DNA from: Alisma plantago-aquatica
Lineage: Eukaryota; Streptophyta; Magnoliopsida; Alismatales; Alismataceae
DNA length: 64,000 bases
Assembly (NCBI GenBank): GCA_963693085.1
Contig: OY856414.1
Location: 264,191,001 to 264,255,000 of the forward strand
Direction: 5' to 3'
The notes beneath the pieces were generated by a model. It saw nothing but the letters and a program-made list of their open reading frames with translations, was not told where the DNA came from and made no database searches. A program made the translations under genes and the position numbers. How positions within the stretch are numbered: position 1 is the stretch's first letter; each line of letters opens with the position of its first letter. This document shows positions 35,693-47,718 of this stretch, piece by piece.

Positions 35693-37540
35693 ATGGGTTG
35701 ACATGCATAGAGGTTTCGTGTACGCATGAGAGGCATGGTCTATGTGTAATGGCTTGACCTAGCGTCTTTTAGTGACCTGACCTTGGGTGGTCATGCCTGT
35801 TAGGGTGAGGGATAGCCCCCTCATTGAAGAGATTAGTGGTGACCATATAGGAACCCTAACAGATATATATGAGTAGAAAGGAGGCATGCACCTATGTAGA
35901 AGAGAACAATAGCAAGGATGACAACAAGTTTTAGACCTAGGCAAGAAGGGTCATGTCTGACATTCACAAGAGGAGCATGCAGAGCCTGGGATGATCTTGG
36001 CCGAACATAGGTCTTGATAGTACATTTCACCCAGGTAGGTGTAGACATGTATCCTTAAGAGATTGACCCATCTTCTAAGAGAGAACCTCAAGTTGTAGGA
36101 CCAGTTTTAGGGTTAGATCTAGAGAGAAAGAGCGAGAACTGTGGAAAAAGGTTGGACACCTTGACTTTTGGACATGAAGAATCATGAGAAGTTGGGTATG
36201 ATATGGCCTAGAATGGACAACCTAAGTAGATAGACGTGGTTTCCTCATGCATGATCCTTGGAGACTTGTTGTACCTTGGATGCCTTTAGAGGAACCAAAC
36301 CCTAGAAAGAGGAAGAGGTGCCTACCTTTTAGGTGTAGGGAGGAGAGTTCCGTAGACCCTGATGAGGTATGGTAACAAGTTGTGAGGCCTCACACCTAGT
36401 TGGTTGTCCTTGTGTAGGGAATGAAGGGTTGTTCACGTGGAAGAGTGTTAGGATATATATGTGCCCTATCTGGTATAGGTTCAGTTCATGGTGGAACAGT
36501 TGAGCATGCTATTTGATAGCTGATGCATGTGAAGTGAACCTGGGGTCCCTAGACCTAAGAGTAAAAGTAGTAGTACCAGATGCACATGATGCTCACTAGG
36601 ATGTATGAGTTCATGGAAATTGAGTATAGCACCCCCCATCATGTTTAGAGGAAAAGGAAACCCCTTGGACTAAGGTATATGTTTGATGAACCCTTCACAC
36701 ATGTTGGTGACATATGTATGAGATTGGCCAACTTTGAGGAATAAGGAACAAGTATGACATACCAAGGGACGTAGCATGGTTTAGTAGAATGTCTTCTTGC
36801 TAGCTATGTGTATAAGTTGCATGATAGGGCTAAGCATGTACATGATGATGTAAACCCTGGAAGTAAGGGCTTTTGTGACCTTTGCTACTATCAAGAGATA
36901 GTTTTCTCCCATCCTGGGAAGGGACCCTTCTGTAGGGTGAGTACCAGCTTCATTAAGGTTCGAGGTGCCTAAAGAGGTCTCTCATAGGAGCTTGATGAGC
37001 TAAGTGGAAAACATAGGGTATGAGCAAAAATCTATAGACCCATGTGTGTGACCATCTCTAAGGGCAGGAGGATATGTTGCCATAGAGGTAACCTATATGG
37101 GGCCAAACTGAGGTAGGTAGGTCACCATGATCCCTATGAAAGAATGTAAGTTTAACCACGAGTGACCAGTGAGATGATGGAGTTTTGGGTAAGGATTCAA
37201 GTTTGAGTTGTACCATGATGGAATCCGAATTCCATATTAAGGTTAGGTAGGGATAAGACAGATGGGAGTAGGAGTTGTCTGTTTCCTAGATGCACATGAC
37301 CATAGGGTCGGGAGGTAACAACTATCTTTTTCCGAGGGCCATGGGTTAGGAGGTTGACCAGCTTCATGAGTTAATGGGGCCCAAGGGCAAATGGGGGAGG
37401 CACTCCTTGGATGCATAATGAAAGAGGGATGACCCCAAAAGTACTGGCACCCTGGAGACCTTGAGGAGATGACTAAAGATTAAGCATATATATGAGTAAT
37501 ATGAAAACCCAAGAGTGTTTGGGTACGACCTTCCATGGAT
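35693..37540 (+). pseudogene. Element C gag-pol region, middle part, decayed
   Basis: Internal sequence of gypsy C without any open frame. By position it should hold the rest of gag, protease and reverse transcriptase. I could not find a reverse transcriptase active-site motif in any plus frame, so the region is either very decayed or internally deleted. Confidence 0.5.
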
Positions 37541-39582
37541 GTAAACCTGAAATTGAGATGTTCATGATATGGAGACATGTGATGTACATTTCAACTTAGA
37601 TTGGAAAGTGTACTGGAGATGTGTAATGCACCATCTCTACTCTTGGAATGGGATGAACTCTATATTTGGCTGCAGCCAAATGCTTATTTCCTCTCGTTGT
37701 GGGTGTGAGAGACATGACAAAATGCATGACATATACTAAGGATTAAGATGCTATGAGTTGAATCATTTCCATGATGTTTGAGTATAGAGGAAGTACCATA
37801 TCCTTTTGAGAGTATATCAGATAGGTGATATAAAGGCTTAAGAAGAACAAGGGTGATATGAGGACATACCTATCCAAGGTATTTTAGAATCTATGAATTA
37901 TAAGTTTGGGTTTGATAACTGAGATGATGAGCCTGAAGTTTTCTTGACTCAGTTAGACCTAAACCTGAGATGAGGATGATGAGTGGAGTATATGAAAGTT
38001 TATGTTTGGACCTTTACCTAGCACCTAAGGAAATTAATGTGGTAACATGTACTCTTAGTTGAGGCACGAATCGTGTATACATCTATCTTGTTTAGCCAGC
38101 AGAGAGGCTGGACGAGGTGGCTAAGTCAACCCTAAGTTCGTTAGAATATGAGACCAGTATGGCTAACATCCAGATACAACTAGACTTGTTGTTCGAGTTG
38201 GTGGTTGCTCAGTTAGCCAGCCTAGAGCTGGATGAGATAGTAGGATGGTTGAAAGAACCTTATATACACTTGTCATGAAGAAGAAGGTGGTGAAACCCTC
38301 TACTAGAGTGTTTTAGGAGTCAACCTTGAGGAAACATGACATGCAGGAGCTCATGATTTTAAGTGCACCATACACCGTGGTATTACCAAGATAGTTATAG
38401 TTTGCAATAGTACTTTGAATACCTAAGATGAAGAAGTATATAGAGTTACATGTGGCCAATTTTCATACATGCCAAAGGGTGAAGGTCGGACACCTATAAC
38501 CCAGTGAGTTGTCACATAGAATGAAGAGTCATCGAGAGGGAATGGGAGTAGATCACCATAGACATTGTGGTGGGTCTCCCCTGGACCAAGAGATGTCATA
38601 TGGGTTATGGTATATCGCCTTACCAAGTTGACCTAATCCCTTGCCTAAGAGAGAGCACTATTAGTGTGATAGATCCGGTTGAACTACATATACATATGAG
38701 GGAAAGATAGTCCAATTACATTATGATCCGAGTCTAATAACTTCCATGTGGTGGAAGTCGGTACAAGAAGAACTCGATGCTAGATTGAAGTTTAGTACAA
38801 CTTATCACCACTGACTGATGGAAAATCAAGAAAGTATGATCCAGACTATAAGAGGGTTTGATGAGAGCATGTGTGCTCATTCAGGGTGATACATGGGAGC
38901 AGTTCCTACCCCTAGAGGAGTTTGCTCGTGACGATAGCCACCATAGCTAGTATCAGGATGTAAGAAGCTTTATAAGGGAGGTTGTGTCAGTCATCGCTTC
39001 ATTAGATGATGTCGGTGAGAGGACCTTGTGAGGGTCAGAGATACCATAGTGTGTGCAGATGAAGTCGCTTTAATCATGAAATGGTTGAGAAAGTCCAAGG
39101 GCGATAGGAGTCGTGAGCTGATGCGAAGTAGACTGACATGTAGTTCACTGTGGGAGAACATGTGTTATGAAAACCTGACCCCTCTGAGCTATAGCTGAAA
39201 AAGATGAGTCCCCAACACATAGGTCCATTTGAGGTGGATTGGTGGAGTTGCTTATGTTTAGCCTTACCCCTCAGGATAATATGATGCATGATGTGTTCCA
39301 TGAGTCCGATCTAGAGAACTATGTGATGTACCCAAGCCATGTGCTAAGCCATGAACCTATTGAGCTTCAAGGGAGGCTGAAATATCCTGAGTCACCTGTG
39401 AGCATTCTAGATACCAAGGTGAGAGAACTCAGATGTAAGAATTTATGATGATAAAGGTTATTTGGAAGCACCATGGAGAGGATGAAGCCACATGGGAGCC
39501 AATGGACATGGAAAAGTCTTATCTTGGTTGTTTGTATGTTTGGTGGAATTTTGGGGACAAAATTCCTATAATAGAGGAAGGA
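37541..39582 (+). pseudogene. Element C pol 3' part: integrase and chromodomain, decayed
   Basis: Homologous to 1-2036. Landmarks across shifted frames: ITIDIVVGLPWT near 38555-38590 (integrase core start), WEQFLPLEEFA near 38898-38930, KMSPQHIGPFE near 39210-39242 (GPY/F-type motif), a readable tail VFHESDLENYVMYPSHVL near 39295-39348, and the chromodomain KVIWKHHGEDEATWEP near 39453-39500. A stop at 39446-39448 splits the tail. The chromodomain is better preserved than in copy A. Confidence 0.85.
39573..39582 (+). other. Polypurine tract of element C
   Basis: AGAGGAAGGA directly precedes the 3' LTR start TGTTACAACCCC. Confidence 0.8.
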
Positions 39583-39810
39583 TGTTACAACCCCAATTTT
39601 CAGGATCATATGTTTGGAAATGCAATTTCCCCAATAAATGTATGATTATGGGAATTGTATGATTTATGTGTATTGAATGGATTTCCTTGGCAATATTTCC
39701 TTGTAAATGTGATTTTGTGGATCATAATATGTTAACGAGTCCAATATGATTAAAAGAAAAAGAAAAAAAATCAAATAATGCATTATTAAGAAGGAAATTT
39801 AAGATAATGA

Positions 39811-40056
39811 CAAAAATCATAGTTGGTTAGGTAATATACCCAGAAGATAGTTCCCTTCAGTCTATTCTACTCTCGGAGTGTCGAAGAGTAGAAGATGGTT
39901 ATGTCATTGGTTACTTGCCCACACACCATTGAAGTGAATAAACTGAAGGATTCTGCATGCCCGGGAAAATCTCAAATACAAATGAAATCAAAGTCAGGTC
40001 AAGGGGACTTGCCCCCTAACTTTCTTTTTGTCTTCTTAAGCATCAAAGAGGGAGAG
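39811..40056. other. 246-bp segment present only in the 3' LTR of C
   Basis: Flanking sequence (GATAATGA and GGTTAAGATAAG) is contiguous in the 5' LTR near 7970-7990. The segment has no terminal repeats or clear duplication. A 78-codon frame runs through part of it without known similarity. Confidence 0.6.
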
Positions 40057-40651
40057 GTTAAGATAAGAAATATGGGAAATATGGATAATGGAATCATCAT
40101 GGATGATATTTTGAGTCCACATGGTTTCTAATGGTAAAAGGAATCCAAATAAAGGATATGAAAGAATAAGAGAGAGAAAATATGTATAAAATATGCCTTA
40201 TTAAGAGATAACTTGCATATGAAGAAAAGTCCCTCATACTTTAGAGTTTGAGTCCCAAACTTGGCACACAAGTAGTTTAAGTCATCATGGACTTTTTCTT
40301 AAAATTTGGGACCAATCAGAATTAAGAATAAATAAATATGAATTAAAAATGTTTTCCTAAAGTGAAGGTTTTTCATAGAAATACATAAAATGTCACAAAT
40401 TTAATCAAACAAGGAAGCTATGATTTGGCCTTCTAATGTGACACACTTGTTTTGGACCGTGGATCAGGAATCTACAATTCACAAGTCATCTCCCACTTAA
40501 GGCCATGGATGGGAAGCAGGAACAATACAGTTCCCTCTCCCCCTCAACTTCCTACTCTCCCTGATTGATGAGGATTCTTAGAAACCATCCCATTGGTTTC
40601 GGAGACAGAATATGAACCCAATGATCTTGAGTTATGCCCTCTTCAGGAAGC

Positions 40652-42617
40652 TGATAACACCCATTTTATGGCTACTAGAACCTATATTTACTGTCAAAAT
40701 AGCTCCCAAACTTAACTTCCTCTTCATTTTATTCTATTTTATTATGAAGAATCATACCCACTACGCCCCTGACAATATTTCCCATCTTTTACAGGGCTTT
40801 TCCTATTTTTACACAAGAAAAGAAGCACCAATGGGCCCATCAGGCCCATCAGCAACAAAGTCCACATTCCATCCCAGTAGCTCATCAGCATCCAAGGCCG
40901 ACACGCCCCTCTTACTCATCATGGTCGCTACCCGCTATGATAGCAACCTGATGCGGGCATGTCGTGTAGGAGACTCAGCCCACCACGACCCTCTACCTGA
41001 TACAGTGCCTAACTCGACACAGTTCACAAATCGACGAGGTTGTTACCTGACATGGCCACCCCTCAGTGTCGCTGCCTGACAAGGCTCCAACCCGCCATAG
41101 TTGTACATGATACGCCGCTGCCCGTTACTCTCCCAGCCCGACATGCATGATGGGCGACAGCCGTATTGGCTCCCTTGAAGCCTTGAGAATGGAGCCACAG
41201 ATGGAAAACATGTGGGCCAACAAAATCTACAACTCCCATAAACTTGTTGCCTATAAATGACATCTACAAGCCTACGATGGGACTGGCCGGATCCTACTAG
41301 AGCTAGTCCCTAGAGTAAAGGAGCTAGTGTGTCGAGTCCCAAGGAGCCTTCCAAGTGATAACTAGGTGAGCACACCCCCATCCTGAGAGGGATGGGAGGA
41401 GTTCACTTAGAGACCGTTTCGGTAGTAGCAAGCAACATGATATGATTCCACTTCAAGAATGTCGAGTTCCTATCTGGGCTTCAACCCGAGCCCACCTATA
41501 CCTGACTCGAAGAACTCGAGAGCCTTAAGATAATGTTAACCCGATATGTATCCTAACACGACACAGTATCCAACCCGATACAATTTGTACCCATCGTGGT
41601 TGCAACCCGACACAGCCAGCAACCCGACATGACCATATTGGGTGGAGGTCTTGTCCCAATACAACCCTTACACGTCACGGTCCACGGCCCGACAAGGTCA
41701 ATGACCCAACATGGTTGTATCCCGATATGGCCTCTACCCGGTACCGGGTTAGCATTATCTTAGGTGTTAGTTGCTATGTACTTCGATCTCCTAAATCAAG
41801 GAGATTGATACTTATCTTCCCTTTACAACATTTACTTTCATTTAATTACAACATTGTAACTAAACCATTATGCTTCTTTATGATTATTGGAATCTGTGGA
41901 GTTTATCTCATATAATTCTATGTATGGCTTTATTTCATTGAATGATTTCTTTCTGGCATCGGAGTTCTAGTTTCTTCTTCCTGATTGATGCTTTTGACTG
42001 GATATCAAATTGTGTTTCCTATTTTGACTCCTTCGAGAGAAGGATGTCGTAAACTTCTAGATCTTGTCCTAATTTAGGTATACGAGAGTACCCAGAACTA
42101 GAGCTGCACCCAATTTATCTTTCTGTGCGAGCCCACGCCTGGTACCTTTAAGAGGAGGAACCTAGTGCATGATTCGTTGGTGCTTTCTTTGAGAGAAGAA
42201 GATGTTGGATGTAGGCTGCAACTGCTTGTTATTATTAAGTTTTCTTTCTTCATGCTATACTCTGATGATAGTTATGTCTCCTCGATTTCCTATATGCAAG
42301 AACTACCATAAAAACTTCTAAAATCCAAAATACCCAAAGCTTTAATCTTTCTAGTAACTCCCCTTGGAGATAGGTTTTAGTTTAATTCTTTATGATTCTT
42401 TTTTTTGCCACAAACCTTAATCCTCTGACTCTTCGACATGCTTAGACAAGTAAAACTTGGGTTTCAAAGCGCTATTTTCCTAGTCCCTGTGTTCGAACCC
42501 GAACTACTCTGACCCTGTTCTAGTTACAGGAGTCTTAAACATTCAGGTATTATAAATTATTAAAGTCTGATGACCTAGACATGTCTCCATTTTTGGACCC
42601 ACATTTAAGGCTTATCA
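40652..42617 (+). mobile_element. Solo LTR D, a different family
   Basis: 1966 bases from TGATAACACCC to GGCTTATCA (inverted ends TGATAA/TTATCA), flanked by GAAGC (40647-40651) and AAAGC (42618-42622), a 5-bp duplication with one change. The homologous site in the 5' LTR of C (11946-11950) is uninterrupted. The interior at 40950-41760 is GC-rich with many degenerate CCCGACA-type repeats. No coding domain is seen. The family is not identified. Confidence 0.85.
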
Positions 42618-44742
42618 AAAGCTCTTAAAGAATCCCCTAATCCCCAGGACTCTCACTGACCATCCTCCATAGCCATGCTTATATATATGGGGTATAATTC
42701 CCCTTTGAGATCTCCCTTATGTTTGCAAGACCATGCGTGACCCCCATCATCCTTTACATGCCTTCAATTTGCTATCCATCCCATGGATTTTCTTTGTTCT
42801 CCCCCTGGTGCCATTGCCGGAGATGGTCCTTCTCGTTCCATCCAACCAGTGCACCGCCGAGGGAATTGATCGTGCATGAAAGTTAGTTTGGAGGTAGCAG
42901 AGATAATCACATCTTTATTCATGGGTTGAGCAACGAGATCACAAGGTCAACCATGGTGTTAACCAGGCATCAGTGTTGTTGTTCATGCAGGACCCTCATG
43001 AGGTAGGAGATGATAGGCTGATGATTTTACCATCGAGCCCCTGGCAAGACTGCGCATTGAGGCCTATTAAGTAGGGATACCACTATCTTTTCCCTGTTAC
43101 CCGCATAGAGGTGAGGCACCCACTCACATGGAGCTGGCTGCGTATGTGGCTGGCAATGATTCACAGAAGCTAGTCCGCATGGAAAAAGGAAAAGAAAACA
43201 AAAAGCTGACGTGGCGGCCAGTGATTGCCCTAAAAGGTAATTTCTTTGCAAATTCGTAATTAATTAGTGGTAACTCTGATTAGGATGACCAATATATGAA
43301 AATTGATTAGGAGAACATGAAGAATTTAATAAAAAAGGTTGTAGAGCCTGAATCTAAACATAGTTCAAAAAGTATCTAAAGTTATGATCTTTAATGCTTT
43401 CATGAGTAAGAAACCCTAATTTGATGTTATATGGAATTGAGATGATTAATATGGATAATCTACGTGCATATTAACCTATTGATAATAAAAATATTTGATT
43501 GTCTAAGTAGATAATTCATGGTTTAAATAGATTAATTTAGGGTTTTGATATGGTAATATGCATTAATGGGCTTAGAAACCCTAATTTAAATGTTAATGGT
43601 TTCTAATGTGGTATATTTCGAAATTCATCATAGGGAAGTGATACTAAGTGGATCCTAAGCCTATTAGGAAGATGTTAATGAGATAATTAGGTTTTTCACC
43701 TAGTTTTGCTATTTTAGGGTTTTAGTAGTTTAATGGTGAAAAGTTGTAGATAAACGCTAATGAAACCCTAATCTAGATTAGAAACCCTAAGAAGCAATTT
43801 CAAGTCAATTAGATAGATTCTTGATAAGTATGCAGTAAATAGGTTACATATGCTTTTCAGGATTCTATAATAGTGTGGTTGAATTGCTTGCTTGGATTGG
43901 ATTGCTTGATTGGAATTTTTTATTGCTTGTGAAATCTACTGATTAGGTAAGTGGTTAATTATGAGTACACACATTATGTTTCTTGGCGTTTCTCGAGGAT
44001 TTATCGATTGCAATGAAATTAAACTATTTGGATGTTTCATTACTGCAATCTTTAAAGTGACTATGTGTATAAAAATTTAAGTATATGTGTGATTGTCTCG
44101 AACCTACATACCATCTTGGGATGTATGATGCAAGACCAAGCCCCAGAGGGAAGGTCTGAAATGGTCAAGCCCCAGAGGGAGGAGCACTGGGCACACAGAG
44201 AGGTGACCCCAGGCACCAAGATCAGCATGGAGAAGGTGACCTTAAGTCCCTTGTAAGGACTAAACCCTAAGAGAGGGTATCCCAAAGTATGTGTAAAAGT
44301 GGTCAAGAAGTTGCATTAAAAATGTAAAATTTGCATTGTTAACAACTACTTGATATGAATAGATTGTTAGAGCCTAATTGTAATGTTTCATTTGTCACCA
44401 CATACCAGTATATTCATTTATACAGACTGAAGTTTTGTTTTTCGGTGTTTTAGGAAGTATATGAAATTGGACAAATAGTAAAGTGGAACCTATGAATGAT
44501 TAAAGTTAAATATACCAAGGAGGATTAGCTAGATAGATTTCTACTACGGGTAGAAGTCATGGTTACCTATTTTTGGAAGGTATGTAAAAGTAAATTTTAT
44601 TCCAGCTTTCAAGTTTAGTTTTTCATAGAATTTGATAATTATTTCTGATTAATTGTTAAACCATTGATCTTGTATTTGGGATAGAGCCTTCGACCTCTTG
44701 GTCTCCCTTTATTGGGGGTTACCGAGAAGCAGGGTTGTTACA

Positions 44743-44747
44743 CTTGT
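44743..44747. repeat. Target site duplication of element C, right copy (CTTGT)
   Basis: It directly follows the terminal ACA of the 3' LTR and equals 7761-7765. Confidence 0.85.
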
Positions 44748-45044
44748 TGTAAACATCTCCAAGGGAACTACATGTCAACTATAAAGTAAACATCTGAAGT
44801 GAATCTGGATATGTAGATACTTTGAGATAGCCATGAAAATGACCCAAATATATGCTACACTATCCATATTAGATTTTCTTAGTTAGTCGTTCTTGATTTA
44901 AGAATTTGGGATAAAAATAGAAATGAGAGAGAAGCAACCTTCCAATATTTAAGTTTCTATTGTTATGATACTTTGGCTTCATAGTTTGTAATATATTCAT
45001 TGCAATGATCATTTTGTGTACTAATAGGAAAGAGAGAGTCATGG
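44748..45044. other. Right flank of element C, unrecognised
   Basis: About 300 bases that were continuous with the DNA ending at 7760 before C inserted. No gene is seen. Confidence 0.5.
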
Positions 45045-45960
45045 TGTAACACCCCACTTTTCATCACATGTATAAATCTCTGAGCGGAAGCTCTTTACTC
45101 AAGGGGGTGTCACAAACATAATATTCATTTGCAATTTGAATAAATGAAACACTTTGCATTATGTAAATCTGATTCATACATAGCTTTTTGGCAAAAGGAA
45201 ACAACATCAAATACACTTAATCTACTTCGGTAGCAAGACTATATATGATGTAATGCTATCTAAACTTTGGATCATATTGGTAAATGGCACCCCATTAGGT
45301 CTTTTCTTGTTGAAGATTCCTTGAGCTATCCCCTGAACTTCTTGCTCCTAAGCTTTCTCCTTACCTGCGGGCATCACGCCCCCAAGCATGCATAAAACCA
45401 ATGGTAAGTGGAATTGAACATATTATAATATAAAGAAAACTTGTAAACTAAAAATATACTTTGAACATTAAACATTAAACATTTAAAATACATACAATTA
45501 CTTTTTAAATTCTCTTTTATCTTGACCTATATAAGGATCCTCAGGTTGCACATAAGTGCCTCTTCTCTTATGCACTGAAGTGCCTCTTCTCTTATGCACT
45601 GAAGTGCCTCTTTGGTTGCATCGAAGTGCCTCTTAAATTTTGCTCCAAGGAGCCTCTTAATGAGGACCTTATATAAGCTATCTTTTACATTATCGTTCTC
45701 TTGAAAAACTATTACTTTGCTATTAAAATTTAATTTTAACTTTACTCTTTATATTCATGAATATGATACAATAATAAGAACAGTAAAAACATTAAATTCA
45801 TTTCATGGTACATTCATTGACTTTAAATAATTTAAATAGATAAAACATTTATATTATTCGTTGCACACATACATACATAAAATCAACCATTACCTATGTT
45901 CAATTAGCATGGACCACTTACCTTGCACACATACATACATAAAATCAACCATTACCTATG
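45045..45960. repeat. Fragment of another LTR-like repeat
   Basis: It starts TGTAACACCCCACTTTTC, a typical plant gypsy LTR start, and has no partner in the window. It contains two exact 24-base tandem units (GTGCCTCTTCTCTTATGCAC plus TGAA) from 45556, followed by two shorter degenerate ones. A 38-base direct repeat beginning TTGCACACATACATAC occurs at 45861-45898 and 45923-45960. The second copy ends exactly where the gag-only array begins. Confidence 0.5.
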
Positions 45961-47718
45961 CGGCAAATGGTGAACAACCCATACATGCTACCAAAGACAA
46001 AAATTGAAGAATGGGATGAAGCTACCTTGATGAAAGCAACCTTGAATGCTAGAGCCATACAAATCCTATATGCCTCCATGACCCCCACCGAGTTCAACCA
46101 GATTTCTTCATGTGAAACAGCCTATGAGGTATGGAAAAAGCTTTGCATCACTTATGAAGGAACAGATCAAGTGAAGGAAAGCAAAGTCTATATGCACAAA
46201 AGGCTTCTTGAGAACTTCAAGATGGGAAAGGAGGAGAGTATATCCAACATGTACTCAAGGCTCAACACCATTTTGAATGGTCTTGCTGATCTAGAACATC
46301 CTATGTCTAGTGGAGAGATCAACTCAAAGATCCTTAGAACTCTCCCCAAGCAGTGGGAACCCAAGGTGACCTCCATTGAAGAAGCAAGGTCTCTTAGGGA
46401 TATTCCTATTGAAGAGCTCATTGGAAATCTACAAGCACATGAAGCTACACTTGACAAGAGGGAGGAATTAGAAAGACAAGAAAAGAAAGAGCTAAAGAGA
46501 ATGAAGAAGGCTGAAATGAAGGCTCAAATTGAAGCTATCATGGAACAAGTCTCTCCATCCTCTCAAGCTAAAGAAGATTCCATGTACTCTAAAGGTAAAT
46601 TCTACAAAGTCAAGTCCTCCTCCATGCGGTGCTTCACATGTGGAAAGAAGGGTCGCTACAAGGAAGATTTCCCATAAGGCAAAAAGACCCATCTTCACAA
46701 GAAGGAGAAATAGCACTCAAGCTCAAGTGGCTCCTCCAACTCAAGCTCAAGTGAAGATTCAAGTGAAGGATCAAGCTCAAGCTCTAGTGATGAAGGAGAA
46801 TGTCATTTTGCTCTTATAGCATCAAAAAGTAAAGACTCAAGTGAGGTAAATCTAAACTCTTTAGATAAAGAATCTTTGATTGCTATTATTCATTATATTT
46901 GTGCCTCTCTTAAGTATTCTAAAAAGAAAAAGAAAAAGCTTGCTAGAATTGTTGATAATTTGCATATAGAACTAGATGATCTTGAATATGCTATTTCTTG
47001 CTTGCTTAATCATAAAAATGACTGTCTTAGTCAAGTAGACTCTCTTAAACTTGAAAATGCTAGTTTGCTTGATAAGATTAAATTTCTAGAAGCTCAACCT
47101 CTCATGCCTAGTTCTAATGAAGAGCATACTTTAATTGTTGATTCTCTCATGCATGACATTGATGTTCTTAAATCTGAAAACAAGGACAAAATTTTTGTTT
47201 TGCATGAATTAGAAATAGAAAATGCCTCCTTGCTTGCTAAAATGAATGGGCATGAATCTTGTTCTAGTTCTACAAGTAGAGAGAATGATGTTGCTGCTCT
47301 TCATATTGATAGAGATTTTTATTTAACTAATGTTCTTTGTTTAGAAAATGATCTTTTACATGCTAGAGATAATATCAATCATTTATCTTCTACTATTACT
47401 TCTCTTATGCATGATAATGATAGTTTGAGATCTTCTTTGCAAAGATTCTTAGTTGGTACAAAGAGTCTTAATGACATCCTACACTATTCTACTAAACAAA
47501 TTGGTAGACATGGTTTAGGATATGATAGTAGTCAAGTGAACAACAAAGATAAAGGACCTCCAATATTCCATGGAGAATCCTCTAGTTCTAAGACTATGGG
47601 AACATGCAACTATTGCAATGATTTTGGTCATTATTCTACTTGTTGTCCTTTTAGGAAAGCACCCAAGAGAAATAGGACTTGGTTTGCTAAACTAACCCCT
47701 CTGGACCCAAAAACATGA
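45961..47718 (+). pseudogene. Gag 1 (5' truncated)
   Basis: Copia-type gag that lacks the first ~40 codons: the frame enters from the neighbouring repeat and matches gag2 from WQMVN onwards (about 51413). The UBN2 region is intact (EVWKKLCITYEGTDQVKE), then a Lys-rich helix. The first zinc knuckle is damaged: its last Cys is Phe (CFTCGKKGRYKEDF, with His also replaced by Arg). In-frame stops are at 46675-46677 and 46711-46713. The same frame continues through the Ser-rich stretch, the coiled coil and the second knuckle CNYCNDFGHYSTCC to the stop at 47718. Confidence 0.85.

Larger units (their letters stand above)
7766..44742 (+). mobile_element. Ty3/gypsy chromovirus element C, complete but nested and decayed
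   Basis: One LTR retrotransposon bounded by TGTTACAACCCC at 7766 and GGGTTGTTACA ending at 44742, with a CTTGT target duplication on both sides. Order: 5' LTR, primer binding site, decayed gag-pol with recognisable integrase and chromodomain, polypurine tract, 3' LTR. Later insertions inflate it to 37 kb: solo LTR B, a CACTA transposon, a gag-only composite and solo LTR D. Without them the element would be roughly 10.5-11 kb. All gag-pol frames are broken, so it is inactive. Confidence 0.85.
39583..44742 (+). mobile_element. 3' LTR of element C
   Basis: Runs from TGTTACAACCCC to GGGTTGTTACA and is followed by the CTTGT duplication (44743-44747). It aligns with the 5' LTR pieces over their full length, lacking the insertions B and CACTA but carrying solo LTR D (40652-42617) and an extra 246-bp segment (39811-40056). 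Net length is about 3.2 kb. Confidence 0.9.

Noticed and set aside
46188..46457. Antisense frames opposite the gag genes
   Set aside because: Shadows of gag in the complementary strand, repeated in each copy, without independent support.
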